A stretch of DNA of 5,754 bases from CAYLHS01 sp964383535 (lineage in GTDB: Bacteria > Actinomycetota > Acidimicrobiia > Spongiisociales > UBA4744). The notes under the pieces were generated by a model. The model made no database searches. It saw only the letters and a program-made list of their open reading frames with translations, and was not told where the DNA came from. A program made the position numbers and the translations under genes. Location of the stretch: contig CAYLHS010000109.1 of the NCBI GenBank assembly GCA_964383535.1, positions 1-5,754 on the forward strand, written 5' to 3'. Of this stretch, positions 1-5,486 are shown piece after piece; within the stretch, counting starts at the first letter, position 1, and every line of letters starts with the position of its first letter.

Positions 1-25
1 GAACCAGCAGGCGGCGCGACATCAT
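1..25 (-). CDS. 5' end of an unidentified gene, truncated by the window edge
   Basis: Only the first eight codons are visible (MMSRRLLV), so no family can be proved. The start is supported by a strong Shine-Dalgarno sequence, GGGGAGG on the minus strand with its GGAGG at 35..31. It lies 5 nt before an ATG at 25..23 and 8 nt before a second, in-frame ATG at 22..20; the second may be the true start. The gene lies 106 nt downstream of dsrE2 on the same strand, so it may be the next member of the sulfur operon or have its own promoter. A basic start followed by a hydrophobic beta-strand-like LLV resembles the beginning of many Rossmann-fold proteins. FAD-dependent pyridine nucleotide-disulfide reductases are frequent neighbours of tusA/dsrE genes, but that identity is a guess. 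The gap 26-131 shows no other gene and no convincing terminator. Confidence 0.5.
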
Positions 26-131
26 GACATCCTCCCCAAGAGGAACCTATCAGGGGGAACAACTGAGCACTATGAGTCGCTGGGCCCAGATTCTCACTCT
101 CGGTGAAGACTCTGCGAGGTACTCGTTCCGA

Positions 132-596
132 CTACACGTAGAGCTGGACGTCGGCCGCGGCGGCGAAGTCGAGGAAGGCGGCCGCTCCGGCGATCTGACA
201 GCCGTCGATGAGGTCGGATTCGTCCACCCCCATGACGCCCATCGTCGTGGCGCAGGCGAAGAACGTCACGCCCAGCTCTCTGGCCATGTCGATGAACTCG
301 GCAACACTCGGCATGTGGGCATCTTGCATCTGGCGCTTCATCATCGCTGTCGCCGCTGCGGTCGCTCCGGGAATGACCCCTGCAAGCGTGGGTATCTGGG
401 TCGGGCCGGCCGGGTTGCCGACCGATGCCATCTTGAGGTGCTGGAGTCGGTCCTTGTGCAGGATGTCGAGGCCGAAGAACGTGAAGTAGATCCCGACCTC
501 CCAGCCGAGGCTCGCTGCGGTCGTCGCGAGGATGAGTGGCGGATAGGCCTGGTCGAGGGTTCCCTTGGAAGCGACGAGCGCAAGTCGTCCACTCAC
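132..596 (-). CDS. DsrE2-type (DsrE/DsrF/DrsH-like) sulfur-trafficking protein
   Basis: This 154-residue protein resembles the DsrE2 branch of the DsrE/F/H family (DrsE_2, COG2210). Members of this family take part in cytoplasmic transfer of sulfane sulfur, typically beside TusA and a rhodanese. The N-terminus (LALVASKGTLDQAYP) and the following stretch with GIYFTFFGLDIL (about residues 35-46) fit the Rossmann-like DsrE core. The key segment is FFACATTMGVMGVDESDLIDG, residues 112-132. It matches the family pattern of a conserved Cys (C115) followed by a Met-Gly-acidic stretch; a second Cys is at 133. Length is normal for the family. The start is GTG at 596..594. It overlaps the tusA stop by 4 nt (GTGA), which decides this start and implies translational coupling. 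Hydrophobic, Ala/Met-rich segments around 70-90 and 135-148 may promote membrane or oligomer contact. The exact sulfur partner cannot be read from the sequence. Confidence 0.88.
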   Translation of the reverse strand: MSGRLALVASKGTLDQAYPPLILATTAASLGWEVGIYFTFFGLDILHKDRLQHLKMASVGNPAGPTQIPTLAGVIPGATAAATAMMKRQMQDAHMPSVAEFIDMARELGVTFFACATTMGVMGVDESDLIDGCQIAGAAAFLDFAAAADVQLYV

Positions 597-826
597 TGAA
601 CCGGTCCTTTCTCGATCAGGAACACCTGGCGACCGGGTTGTTCTTCGACGTTTCGGAGGATGTCACCGCGCTGTCGAGCCAGCGCCGGGATGTCGGCGAG
701 GGAACCGGGATCGGTGCAGACCAGCTCGAGCACTTGTCCGGGTTCCATACGCGACAGCACCGTTGATGCCTTGTAGACGGGGAGTGGGCAGAGCAGTCCG
801 CTCGTGTCGAGCTTCTCGTCGATCAC
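593..826 (-). CDS. tusA: TusA-family sulfur carrier protein
   Basis: A 77-residue protein with the TusA/SirA/YedF signature. The sequence LDTSGLLCPLPVYKAS (about residues 6-21) holds the CPxP motif, whose Cys13 would carry the persulfide sulfur. TDPGSLADIPALARQRGD (38-55) matches the second conserved region of the two-layer alpha/beta fold. TusA proteins are small cytoplasmic carriers that pass sulfane sulfur between desulfurases, rhodaneses and DsrE-type proteins. The frame stays open further upstream, but that extension overlaps cysteine synthase and has no family similarity. The start was therefore set at GTG 826..824, which has AAAGGAACC about 6-8 nt upstream, giving the usual TusA length of 75-80 residues. 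The ribosome site directly follows the cysteine synthase stop (13 nt spacer), and the gene's own stop overlaps dsrE2. It is clearly the middle cistron of an operon. With cysteine synthase upstream and DsrE2 downstream, a trafficking role is more likely than tRNA thiolation, but the latter cannot be excluded. Confidence 0.92.
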   Translation of the reverse strand: MIDEKLDTSGLLCPLPVYKASTVLSRMEPGQVLELVCTDPGSLADIPALARQRGDILRNVEEQPGRQVFLIEKGPVQ

Positions 827-839
827 TTGCTGGTTCCTT

Positions 840-1811
840 TCAGATCTGCGGCAAGCCCTCGTCGCCGAGGACGTCCGCGAAGTAGCTCGTGTATTTGAAT
901 CCAGAATCGGCGGAGATTCCCACGGCAAGCCCTGTGTCCCCCAGCTGGTCCAGTGCGGCGACGACGGCACCCGTCGACGGGCCAACCATCAGGCTCTCTT
1001 CGCGGTAGAGGCGCTTCGTGAACGCGTATGCCGCCTCGTCGTCCACATGGATGACATCATCGATGACAGACCAGTCGAGGATCGAAGGCTGTTTGGCCTC
1101 TTCGAACGATTTGAGCCCTGGCAGCCGGTGTCCCTTCTGGGGCTCGATACCGATCACTCTGATGCTCGGGTCCTGTTCCTTGAGGTAGCGGCCGATCCCG
1201 GTGATCGTGCCGCAGGTCCCGAAGCCGGCAACGAACGTCCTGATTCGTCCCTCCGTCTGGTTCCAGATCTCCGGCCCGGTCGTCTCATAGTGGGCCTTGA
1301 CGTTGTCCTCACTCTCGTACTGGTTGGCCATTGCATAGCGCGAGCCGCCTTCGGATGCCGCCAGGGATCTCGCCAGCGCGATTGCCCCGTCCTTGGGGTG
1401 ATCCACCGGGCAGAGATCATCGGGCGTGGGCCATACTTCGGCGCCAAGCATGCGCAGGAGGACCTTCTTCTCTTCGGGGACGCCGTCGGGGATGGTGACC
1501 GTGAGATGCGTGCCCAACAGGCCGGCGAGGGCAGCCAGTGCGATGCCCGTGTTGCCGGACGTCGCCTCGACGAGATCTCTGCCGTCGAGCTCTCCCCGCT
1601 CGACCATCCCTGCGAGCAGATATGCGGCGGTTCGATCCTTCAGCGACCCGAACGGGTTCATCCACTCGATCTTCAGGTACCAGTCGGCGTTCGTGATCCG
1701 GTTGAGTCGCACGAGTGGTGTCGGGTTGTCGGGCCCGGGCAGCAAGTCTCGGATGTCGTCGTAGCGGCGTAGGTGCTGGTCGGTTTCGAGATCTGTGAGC
1801 TGTGTCGTCAT
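840..1811 (-). CDS. PLP-dependent cysteine synthase family protein (CysK/CysM-like)
   Basis: A 323-residue fold-type II PLP enzyme of the O-acetylserine sulfhydrylase / cystathionine beta-synthase superfamily, the usual length. Visible motifs in order are: NPFGSLKDR (52-60) with the Schiff-base Lys58; EATSGNTGIALA (82-93), the substrate/PLP loop; NQYESEDN followed by TTGPEIW (163-184); the phosphate-binding GFGTCGTITG (196-205); PSTGA (278-282); and DSGFKYTS (302-309), whose Ser303 should contact the PLP ring nitrogen. Two features differ from textbook CysK. Cys200 replaces a Gly/Thr in the phosphate loop, and the C-terminal motif has Lys-Tyr, recalling mycobacterial CysM, which uses a protein-bound sulfur donor, more than CysK. 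The expected reaction is an activated serine plus sulfide or carrier sulfur giving cysteine; the acceptor is not certain. Start ATG 1811..1809 has GGAGG (1821..1817) 5 nt upstream. It is the first gene of the operon, with an intrinsic terminator immediately before it, suggesting attenuation. Confidence 0.88.
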   Translation of the reverse strand: MTTQLTDLETDQHLRRYDDIRDLLPGPDNPTPLVRLNRITNADWYLKIEWMNPFGSLKDRTAAYLLAGMVERGELDGRDLVEATSGNTGIALAALAGLLGTHLTVTIPDGVPEEKKVLLRMLGAEVWPTPDDLCPVDHPKDGAIALARSLAASEGGSRYAMANQYESEDNVKAHYETTGPEIWNQTEGRIRTFVAGFGTCGTITGIGRYLKEQDPSIRVIGIEPQKGHRLPGLKSFEEAKQPSILDWSVIDDVIHVDDEAAYAFTKRLYREESLMVGPSTGAVVAALDQLGDTGLAVGISADSGFKYTSYFADVLGDEGLPQI

Positions 1812-1825
1812 TGGTGCCTCCAAGG

Positions 1826-1862
1826 GAAACAAGAAAAACCCGCCGGGTATGCCCGTGCGGGT
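1826..1862 (-). terminator. Intrinsic terminator in the cysteine synthase leader (attenuator)
   Basis: On the minus strand ACCCGC (1862..1857) pairs with GCGGGT (1843..1838), and CGGG (1855..1852) with CCCG (1847..1844). This gives a 10-bp, almost all G-C stem with one bulged A (1856) and a CATA loop. It is followed at once by TTTTCTTGTTT (1837..1827). The plus-strand copy of the hairpin has no T-tract after it, so the element works only towards cysteine synthase. The two flanking genes are divergent, so this is not the end of an upstream gene. It sits between the leader ORF and the Shine-Dalgarno sequence of cysteine synthase, where it can only reduce read-through into the operon. Confidence 0.82.
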
Positions 1863-1881
1863 CGGTGGAGCTGCTAGCGGC

Positions 1882-1938
1882 TCATGCCCCGCGCGGCATG
1901 GTGCGACATCGACGACAAGCTCGCGAACCTTGATCCAT
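1882..1938 (-). CDS. Putative Cys-containing leader peptide (small ORF)
   Basis: An 18-codon ORF, MDQGSRACRRCRTMPRGA, ending in TGA 20 nt before the attenuator hairpin. Cys codons are at positions 8 and 11 within an Arg-rich stretch. Its ATG lies 8 nt after a TACAAT hexamer, so the transcript could begin at or next to the start codon (leaderless). Leaderless translation is common in actinobacteria, and no Shine-Dalgarno sequence is visible. The likely role is in cis: ribosome progress through the Cys codons would report Cys-tRNA supply and choose between terminator and alternative RNA folding. Leaderless Cys-rich ORFs that attenuate sulfur operons are known in mycobacteria, though those carry longer Cys runs. 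An in-frame ATG at 1977..1975 could extend the ORF by 13 codons if transcription starts further upstream. The ORF is too short to prove by composition. Confidence 0.5.
   Translation of the reverse strand: MDQGSRACRRCRTMPRGA
1883..1900 (-). promoter_or_regulatory. Leader hairpin / antiterminator-forming segment
   Basis: CATGCC (1900..1895) and GGCATG (1888..1883) form a perfect 6-bp stem around GCGCGG, inside the last codons of the small ORF. The same bases can pair downstream instead: ATGCC (1899..1895) with GGCAT (1853..1849) and GCGGG (1892..1888) with CCCGC (1861..1857). That takes up the 5' arm and loop of the terminator. A ribosome terminating at the ORF's TGA (1884..1882) would cover this segment and leave the terminator free. 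The pairings were read by eye; no folding energy was calculated. Confidence 0.5.
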
Positions 1939-1946
1939 CGATGCAG

Positions 1947-1952
1947 ATTGTA
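1947..1952 (-). promoter_or_regulatory. Putative -10 element of the cysteine synthase operon
   Basis: TACAAT on the minus strand fits the TANNNT pattern of housekeeping sigma factors. It lies 8 nt before the ATG of the small leader ORF, so a start near 1940-1938 would give a leaderless or nearly leaderless leader transcript. The matching -35 region (around 1970-1975, GTCCGA or similar) is a poor match to TTGACA, as is often the case in actinobacteria. A 10-bp palindrome and a dyad overlap the spacer and could be an operator. Confidence 0.42.
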
Positions 1953-1977
1953 TGTCGACCGGTCGGCTATCGGACAT
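1952..1977. repeat. Dyad symmetry in the divergent promoter region (possible operator)
   Basis: On the plus strand ATGTC (1952-1956) and GACAT (1973-1977) form an inverted repeat, extendable to seven positions with one mismatch. Between them lies the perfect palindrome CGACCGGTCG (1956-1965). The element sits next to the putative -10 of the sulfur operon, in the region shared with the divergent cyclase gene. Short palindromes arise often in GC-rich DNA, so an operator role is only a suggestion. Confidence 0.25.
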
Positions 1978-2018
1978 GCATTCTCGTGGCCGCCCCTACG
2001 GAAGACCCGAGCAGAAGG

Positions 2019-2024
2019 TAGATT
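2019..2024 (+). promoter_or_regulatory. Weak candidate -10 element of the cyclase gene
   Basis: TAGATT lies 12 nt before the cyclase ATG. No good Shine-Dalgarno sequence is found at the usual distance: the AAGG at 2015-2018 is about 18 nt away. A very short 5' leader or leaderless start would reconcile these facts. No clear -35 is seen. Other positions further left are equally possible. Confidence 0.25.
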
Positions 2025-2036
2025 GTTGAACGGCCG

Positions 2037-5000
2037 ATGATCTGTTCGTCCTGTGGTGCGCAGAATCGTGAGGGCGCCAAGTTCTGCTCGGAATGTGGCA
2101 CGCCCTTTGCTGCATCGTGCCCGTCCTGCGGCTCTCCGACTACCGAGACCGACAAGTTCTGCTCCGAGTGCGGGTTTGCGCTGCAATCGGCGCCTCCGCC
2201 CACGGCCACCGACCAGGAACGGAGGTTCGTGTCGGTGCTGTTCATCGACCTGGTCGGCTTCACTCCGTTGACCGAACGGCGCGATTCCGAAGAGGTGCGC
2301 TCGATGCTCACCCGATACTTCGATCGTGCGCGGGAGATTGTCCACCGGTTCGGTGGTGTGATCGACAAGTTCATCGGCGATGCGGTAATGGCGGTGTGGG
2401 GTGCCGATGTCGCTCATGAAGACGACGCCGAACGGGCCGTGCGGGCAGCGCTGGAACTGGTCGATGCGGTTGAGGTGCTCGGGCAGGAAGTAGGGCTTCC
2501 GGATCTGCGCGCGAGAGCCGGCGTGCTGAGCGGGGAGGCCGCCGTCGGGAGCGACGGCAACGAGGGGACAGGCCTCATCATCGGCGACATCGTCAACACG
2601 GCGTCGCGCCTCCAGAGTGTCGCCGAACCCGGCACCGTGCTTGCCGGTGCCGCGACGGTGAACCTCGCCGACAAGGCGATTGAGTTCGCTCCGATGGGAC
2701 AGAGGACCCTCAAGGGGAAGGCCGAACCGGTGGAGACCTGGCAGGCGGTTCGCGTCGTCGCGGGCAGGCGCGGCGATCGACGTAGCGATCAGCTCTCGCC
2801 CCCGTTTGTCGGACGCGACGGGGAGCTTCGTCTGCTCAAGGATCAGGTGCATGCGGTTGGATCCGAACGGCGCAGCCGGCTCGTATCGATCGTCGGGCAG
2901 GGCGGCATCGGAAAGAGCAGGCTGGCAGAGGAGCTTCGCAACTACCTCGACGGGATCAGCGAATCGGTCTACTGGCACCAGGGGAGGTCTCCCGCCTATG
3001 GGGAAGGCCTCACGTTCTGGGCGCTCGGCGAGATGGTCCGAAGTCGATGTGGCATCGCTGAAGCCGATGATTCGCACAAGGCACAAACGAAGTTGCGAAC
3101 GGCGATAGCCGAGTACGTCGACGACGCCGACGATCGCGACTGGATTGAACCGCGACTTGCGGGCCTTCTGGGATTGGCCGATGTACCACCGGACGATCGA
3201 TCCGAGCTGTACGCGGCTTGGCGGACGTTCTTCCTGCGCATCGCCGACCGTGGCACGACGGTGATGGTGTTCGAAGATCTCCACTGGGCCGACGACGGGA
3301 TGCTGGAGTTCATCGGAGAGCTCGTGTCGATCGCTGCAGGCCAACCGATCTTGGTCGTTACCCTCGCCCGCCCGGAGCTCCTCGAACGACGACCGGGCTG
3401 GGGATCTGGCCGCAGCAACTCGCTTGCCCTCCACCTGTCACCGCTGTCGGACTCCGCTATGGGGGAGTTGGTCCTTGGAGTCGTACCCGATGCTCCGTCG
3501 TCCTTGGTCGAGCGGCTCGTCGAGAAGGCAGGCGGTGTTCCCCTCTACGCGGTAGAGCTCCTCCGGATGCTCGCCAATCGGGAGATGCTCGTCGCCGACG
3601 GGGCGGGGAAGTACGTAGCGAAGGCCGAAGTTGGCGAGCTGGAGGTGCCGGATTCCTTGAGCGGCCTCGTCGGGGCCCGTCTCGACCGACTCGACCAGCT
3701 GCAACGCGAGCTGCTCCAAGATGCAGCCATCCTTGGCCAGTCATTCACCCTGGAAGGACTCGCCGCGTTGCGCCCCGAAGAGCCGAGTGAGCTGGCGACC
3801 TTGCTGGAACCGTTGGTGCGAGAAGAGATCCTCGATGTCAACCGTGATCCGCGTTCGCCAGAACGGGGGCAGTACCACTTCATCCAGTCCATCATCCGCG
3901 AGGTCGCCTACCAACGAATCAGCAGGACCACACGAAGGGACCGTCATGTTCGCGTGGCCGAATACTTCCAGGGCCTCGACGAACCGGGGCTGGCTGCCGC
4001 CGTGGCCAGCCACTACGTGGACGCAGTGGCCGAGGGGGCCGAAGGGATCAGAGAGCGCGCAATCGAAGCGCTGCTCGTGGCGGCCGATCGCGCCGCGGCG
4101 CTCCAGTCACACGCGCAGGTGATCGCCTTGTGCCTTCGGGGGATCAACGTTGCCGATGAGGGGTTTCTCGCCGGAGAGTTGTGGCTCAGGGCCGCCCAGT
4201 CGGCGCACGCCGGACTCGATGAACGTGTGGAGGAGTTCGTCGGGTCTGCACTCGAAGTGTTCAACGATGATCCCGTCGGGCGATTGCGGGCCATCACCGT
4301 GCTCGCTCTCCACTACGACGACACAGGGCGAAGTCATCTGGCTTCGACGAGACTCCAAGCTGCCATCGAGGAAGCGCCCGGCACATCGCAGCCTCATGGA
4401 GAGGCGATGGCGGAGTTGGCCAGGTCGTTCATGCTCAACCTTCAGGATGAGGAGGGGCTTGCCTGGTGCGATCGAGCCCTCACCGTCGCCGAGGGCCACG
4501 ACGACATTCCTGTCGTAACCCAGTTGCTCATTACCAAGGGGACTGCTCTCGCAGGCCGCTGCCGTCGTCCGCGAGAGGGATTCGCGCTGCTGGAAGCGGG
4601 GCTCGCGCTTGCGAGACAGCATGGATTGACCCACGCGAGACGGCGCGCGCTGAACAACCTCGACTACCTGTCAGCTCCTGAGGCACCTTTCGACCAGCGG
4701 TACCTGATCGAACAGGTTCAGGAGGCACGCAGAATCGGCGAACCGCGGTACCTGATCGACACGCAGATCGCGTACGCGTTCACACACGTATGGGACTTCG
4801 AGTGGGACGAGTTCGACGCGCTGGTGGCCGAAATCGACGCTGAGCATCTGCCGGCCGACAAGCAGGATGCCTACGACGAATTGATCCTGAGGCGTGCTCT
4901 TCTTACAGGCAACACGGAAGCTGCCAAGGCGGCTCTCGAACCGATTCTCCAAAGATGGATCGAGGGCGGCGACGCGCAGGTTGAGCAGGATGTCGCAATC

Positions 5001-5486
5001 ACAAAGGCAAGTATCGCGTTCGTCACGGGCCACTATCAGAAGGCGTTCGATCTGGTGGTCGATCTGAACCACCAGGCACCGGGCGGCTATGACATCGCAT
5101 GGGCCCTCATGTCAGCGCTGCAACTGAGCGAAGCGGACCGTCTCTACAAGGTCAGAGATCTCATCGACTCCCGTCCTTTCAGAGGGCGCGCCATCAGCAT
5201 GTTCCGAAGCGTTGCCGAAGCGGGGATCGCAGCGCTGGAAGGGCGCCACGCGGAAGCCGTTCGGCAGTTTGAGTACGTACACAGCGAGGTGATCGAGTTG
5301 TGGCCGAAGCTGTTCGCCAACATGGTTGTTGCGGGAGCCGCGGCCACCCTGGGCCTCGACGATCCCGTGGGACGCCGATTCGCTCGGGAGGCGTACGACG
5401 CGTATGCGGAGGGTGGGGTCACGACCCTGCTCGAGACGCTCTCACACTGCCTGCTGGCTCCCGACGAACAGGCCAGCACCGCCTGA
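2037..5486 (+). CDS. Zinc-ribbon, class III nucleotide cyclase and STAND/AAA ATPase multidomain signalling protein
   Basis: A 1149-residue soluble protein. Two zinc ribbons come first: C3-C6/C17-C20 and C28-C31/C42-C45, each CxxC-x10-CxxC. The class III cyclase domain (about 62-240) has metal-binding Asp71 (FIDLVGFT) and Asp115 (KFIGDAVMAVWG), adenine-selecting Lys111, and transition-state Asn187/Arg191 in GDIVNTASRL. The catalytic set looks intact, so cAMP production from ATP is expected. The second adenine-contact Asp/Thr is not clear. FVGRDGEL (257-264) opens an AAA_16-like ATPase module with Walker A GQGGIGKS (287-294) and Walker B VFEDLHWAD (411-419). From about 670 to 1140 the chain is Ala/Leu-rich and helical, like a degenerate TPR scaffold for ligand or partner binding. 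No membrane segment is evident. ATG 2037 is the first start after an in-frame TAG and places the Cys pair at residue 3, as in relatives. The gene overlaps ybaK by 1 nt. The sensed signal is unknown. This architecture is common in Actinobacteria and other soil bacteria. Confidence 0.93.
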   Translation: MICSSCGAQNREGAKFCSECGTPFAASCPSCGSPTTETDKFCSECGFALQSAPPPTATDQERRFVSVLFIDLVGFTPLTERRDSEEVRSMLTRYFDRAREIVHRFGGVIDKFIGDAVMAVWGADVAHEDDAERAVRAALELVDAVEVLGQEVGLPDLRARAGVLSGEAAVGSDGNEGTGLIIGDIVNTASRLQSVAEPGTVLAGAATVNLADKAIEFAPMGQRTLKGKAEPVETWQAVRVVAGRRGDRRSDQLSPPFVGRDGELRLLKDQVHAVGSERRSRLVSIVGQGGIGKSRLAEELRNYLDGISESVYWHQGRSPAYGEGLTFWALGEMVRSRCGIAEADDSHKAQTKLRTAIAEYVDDADDRDWIEPRLAGLLGLADVPPDDRSELYAAWRTFFLRIADRGTTVMVFEDLHWADDGMLEFIGELVSIAAGQPILVVTLARPELLERRPGWGSGRSNSLALHLSPLSDSAMGELVLGVVPDAPSSLVERLVEKAGGVPLYAVELLRMLANREMLVADGAGKYVAKAEVGELEVPDSLSGLVGARLDRLDQLQRELLQDAAILGQSFTLEGLAALRPEEPSELATLLEPLVREEILDVNRDPRSPERGQYHFIQSIIREVAYQRISRTTRRDRHVRVAEYFQGLDEPGLAAAVASHYVDAVAEGAEGIRERAIEALLVAADRAAALQSHAQVIALCLRGINVADEGFLAGELWLRAAQSAHAGLDERVEEFVGSALEVFNDDPVGRLRAITVLALHYDDTGRSHLASTRLQAAIEEAPGTSQPHGEAMAELARSFMLNLQDEEGLAWCDRALTVAEGHDDIPVVTQLLITKGTALAGRCRRPREGFALLEAGLALARQHGLTHARRRALNNLDYLSAPEAPFDQRYLIEQVQEARRIGEPRYLIDTQIAYAFTHVWDFEWDEFDALVAEIDAEHLPADKQDAYDELILRRALLTGNTEAAKAALEPILQRWIEGGDAQVEQDVAITKASIAFVTGHYQKAFDLVVDLNHQAPGGYDIAWALMSALQLSEADRLYKVRDLIDSRPFRGRAISMFRSVAEAGIAALEGRHAEAVRQFEYVHSEVIELWPKLFANMVVAGAAATLGLDDPVGRRFAREAYDAYAEGGVTTLLETLSHCLLAPDEQASTA

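Noticed and set aside
80..89. Perfect palindrome CTGGGCCCAG between dsrE2 and the next gene
   Set aside because: No loop and no T-tract, so it is not a terminator. A 10-bp palindrome is not remarkable in GC-rich DNA.
24..599. A 191-codon plus-strand frame
   Set aside because: It is antisense to dsrE2, has a His/Arg/Gly-rich composition typical of a shadow frame and no domain.
827..985. N-terminal extension of TusA
   Set aside because: It would overlap cysteine synthase by about 145 nt and add 53 low-complexity Arg/Ser residues absent from the family. The GTG at 826 has a good ribosome site.
804..1772. A 322-codon plus-strand frame
   Set aside because: It is antisense to the cysteine synthase, whose catalytic motifs are unmistakable. 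Its own translation has no family resemblance.
1874..1909. Alternative 11-codon ORF, MSHHAARGMSR, in another frame of the leader
   Set aside because: No Shine-Dalgarno sequence, no Cys codons and further from the putative promoter. It does not match the HVDL-type leader peptides known upstream of actinobacterial sulfur genes.
1826..1946. SAM riboswitch or T-box in the cysteine synthase leader
   Set aside because: No SAM-I/IV core (such as the GGCAACC region), no T-box consensus and no room for a specifier stem in about 110 nt. The small ORF explains the layout better, although an unknown ligand-binding RNA cannot be excluded.
1812..3434. A minus-strand frame open far upstream of cysteine synthase, antisense to the cyclase (about 540 codons)
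   Set aside because: It lacks recognisable domains, runs through the promoter, small ORF and terminator, and lies opposite a gene with clear motifs. Long antisense frames are expected in GC-rich genes. The cysteine synthase start has its own Shine-Dalgarno sequence at 1817-1821.
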